Assembly: GCA_023400335.1 (NCBI GenBank)
Contig: JAEXFF010000249.1
Coordinates: forward strand, 1 to 6,206
DNA length: 6,206 bases
Source: Bacteroidota bacterium
Lineage (GTDB): Bacteria; Bacteroidota; Bacteroidia; Bacteroidales; Marinifilaceae
Direction of reading: 5' to 3'
Below are positions 5,435 to 6,206 of this stretch, piece after piece. Under the pieces are notes generated by a model. It searched no databases. It saw only the letters and a program-made list of their open reading frames with translations, and was not told the origin of the DNA. Positions within the stretch are counted from its first letter, which is position 1. Each line of letters opens with the position of its first letter. A program made the position numbers and the translations under genes.

Positions 5435-6206
5435 TGAAAAGGATATTCAACCCGGGAGAAGCCTGTATATGGGTAAGTATATTGCTGAGCTTTATGGCTT
5501 GCACCCAAAAAAAAGTTCCGTTGGACCAACAGCAATTTGTTGCTTTATTAGTTGATATGCATGTGGCAGACGGGACACTTGCTCAGTCCAAAAGTTATAC
5601 TGCGGGTAATGAGAAAAGGAATTATGCCTATTATAATTCTGTTTTCCGGAAATACGGGATAGACCGGGCAGAGTTTGATTCTTGTATGCGGTATTATTCG
5701 GCTCAGACAGCTCTTTTTTCAAAACTATATGATGTCGTTATCGATAGTTTAAATAAGCGTCTTACCGATAAAAACCGGATTTTAAACGAATTGAGATCGA
5801 GGGATTCCGTCAATTATTTTCCCCGGACGGACACCATTCTTTTGGATACAGCAACTCCAATGATTACTGTGAGGGTCGATAGCATTACGCCTGGTTTATA
5901 CCGGTTTTCGACAACTATTAAATTTGACACCCTGGATAAAGGGAAAAATAATCGTATTACGGCTTTTTTCCTTACTCCGGATGAGAAAGACACTTTGCAT
6001 GTACGGGAGGTGAAGGTATTATCCGATACGTTGCAACATCTCTATAATTGGTCGCAATATGTCGATTCGGCCTATAAGCATTTAGTCGTAAAAATGGTAA
6101 ATACGGATCAGTCGAAGAAGCAAAATTTCCGTAAAGGCAGGATTTGGGGGACAACTTTGTACCGGCCTTATATTTCTTCAAAAACAGAAGAGCGACTGTC
6201 TAAAAC
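5434..6206 (+). CDS. DUF4296 domain lipoprotein, 3' end cut off
   Basis: The frame opens at ATG 5434 and stays open for 257 codons to the window end, so the stop is missing. The N-terminus is a lipoprotein signal: basic KR, a hydrophobic stretch (about 11-22) and the lipobox FMAC with lipidated Cys23, followed by TQKK. Residues about 30-118 match the DUF4296 pattern: 'FVALLVDMHVADGTLA' followed by 'YNSVFRKYGIDRAEFDSCMRYYSAQ...FSKLYDVVIDSLNKR', a predicted helical bundle. Function of DUF4296 is unknown. The remaining 130 or so residues look beta-rich ('PMITVRVDSITPGLYRFSTTIKFDTL') and I do not recognise them. There is no acidic surface-export signal after the Cys, so a periplasm-facing anchor is more likely, as inference. 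It overlaps the mlaF stop by one base (TAATG), implying co-translation with the phospholipid transporter and possibly a shared role. Confidence 0.85.
   Translation, partial: MKRIFNPGEACIWVSILLSFMACTQKKVPLDQQQFVALLVDMHVADGTLAQSKSYTAGNEKRNYAYYNSVFRKYGIDRAEFDSCMRYYSAQTALFSKLYDVVIDSLNKRLTDKNRILNELRSRDSVNYFPRTDTILLDTATPMITVRVDSITPGLYRFSTTIKFDTLDKGKNNRITAFFLTPDEKDTLHVREVKVLSDTLQHLYNWSQYVDSAYKHLVVKMVNTDQSKKQNFRKGRIWGTTLYRPYISSKTEERLSK

Overview
The window looks like chromosomal DNA of a Bacteroidota member, most likely order Bacteroidales. The genome is AT-rich, genes lack clear Shine-Dalgarno sequences, and one clean Bacteroidota-type -7 promoter box (TAnnTTTG) is present. Two proteins carry lipoprotein signals, and the last gene encodes a DUF4296 lipoprotein, a family I know from this phylum. 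I cannot resolve the genus. No tRNA, rRNA, CRISPR array, insertion sequence or phage gene was seen. This is core envelope-biogenesis territory rather than an accessory island.

Layout. Positions 1-2204 (+) hold an envelope gene string: the C-terminal end of a TPR protein, an LptC-like LPS-export lipoprotein, and a DUF21/CBS/CorC_HlyC membrane protein. The last two overlap by one base. A 239-base gap without a convincing gene follows (2205-2443). Then comes mannose-1-phosphate guanylyltransferase on the minus strand (2444-3508), convergent with the first string. A 436-base divergent intergenic region (3509-3944) holds a promoter-like element and several inverted repeats. Positions 3945-6206 (+) hold a second operon: an MlaE-type ABC permease, an MlaF-type ATPase, and a DUF4296 lipoprotein cut off by the window end. 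These three are joined by one-base stop/start overlaps (TAATG).

How the genes fit together. Most of the products serve the outer membrane. LptC belongs to lipopolysaccharide export. MlaE/MlaF form the inner-membrane ABC unit that moves phospholipids between the membranes. GDP-mannose from the guanylyltransferase feeds mannose- and fucose-containing surface glycans. The CNNM/CorC-like protein is a probable divalent-cation or membrane-homeostasis protein.

I found no clearly new system. The points most worth a second look are the DUF4296 lipoprotein coupled to the Mla ABC genes, the operator-like inverted repeat around the mlaE promoter box, and the start-site correction for mlaE.
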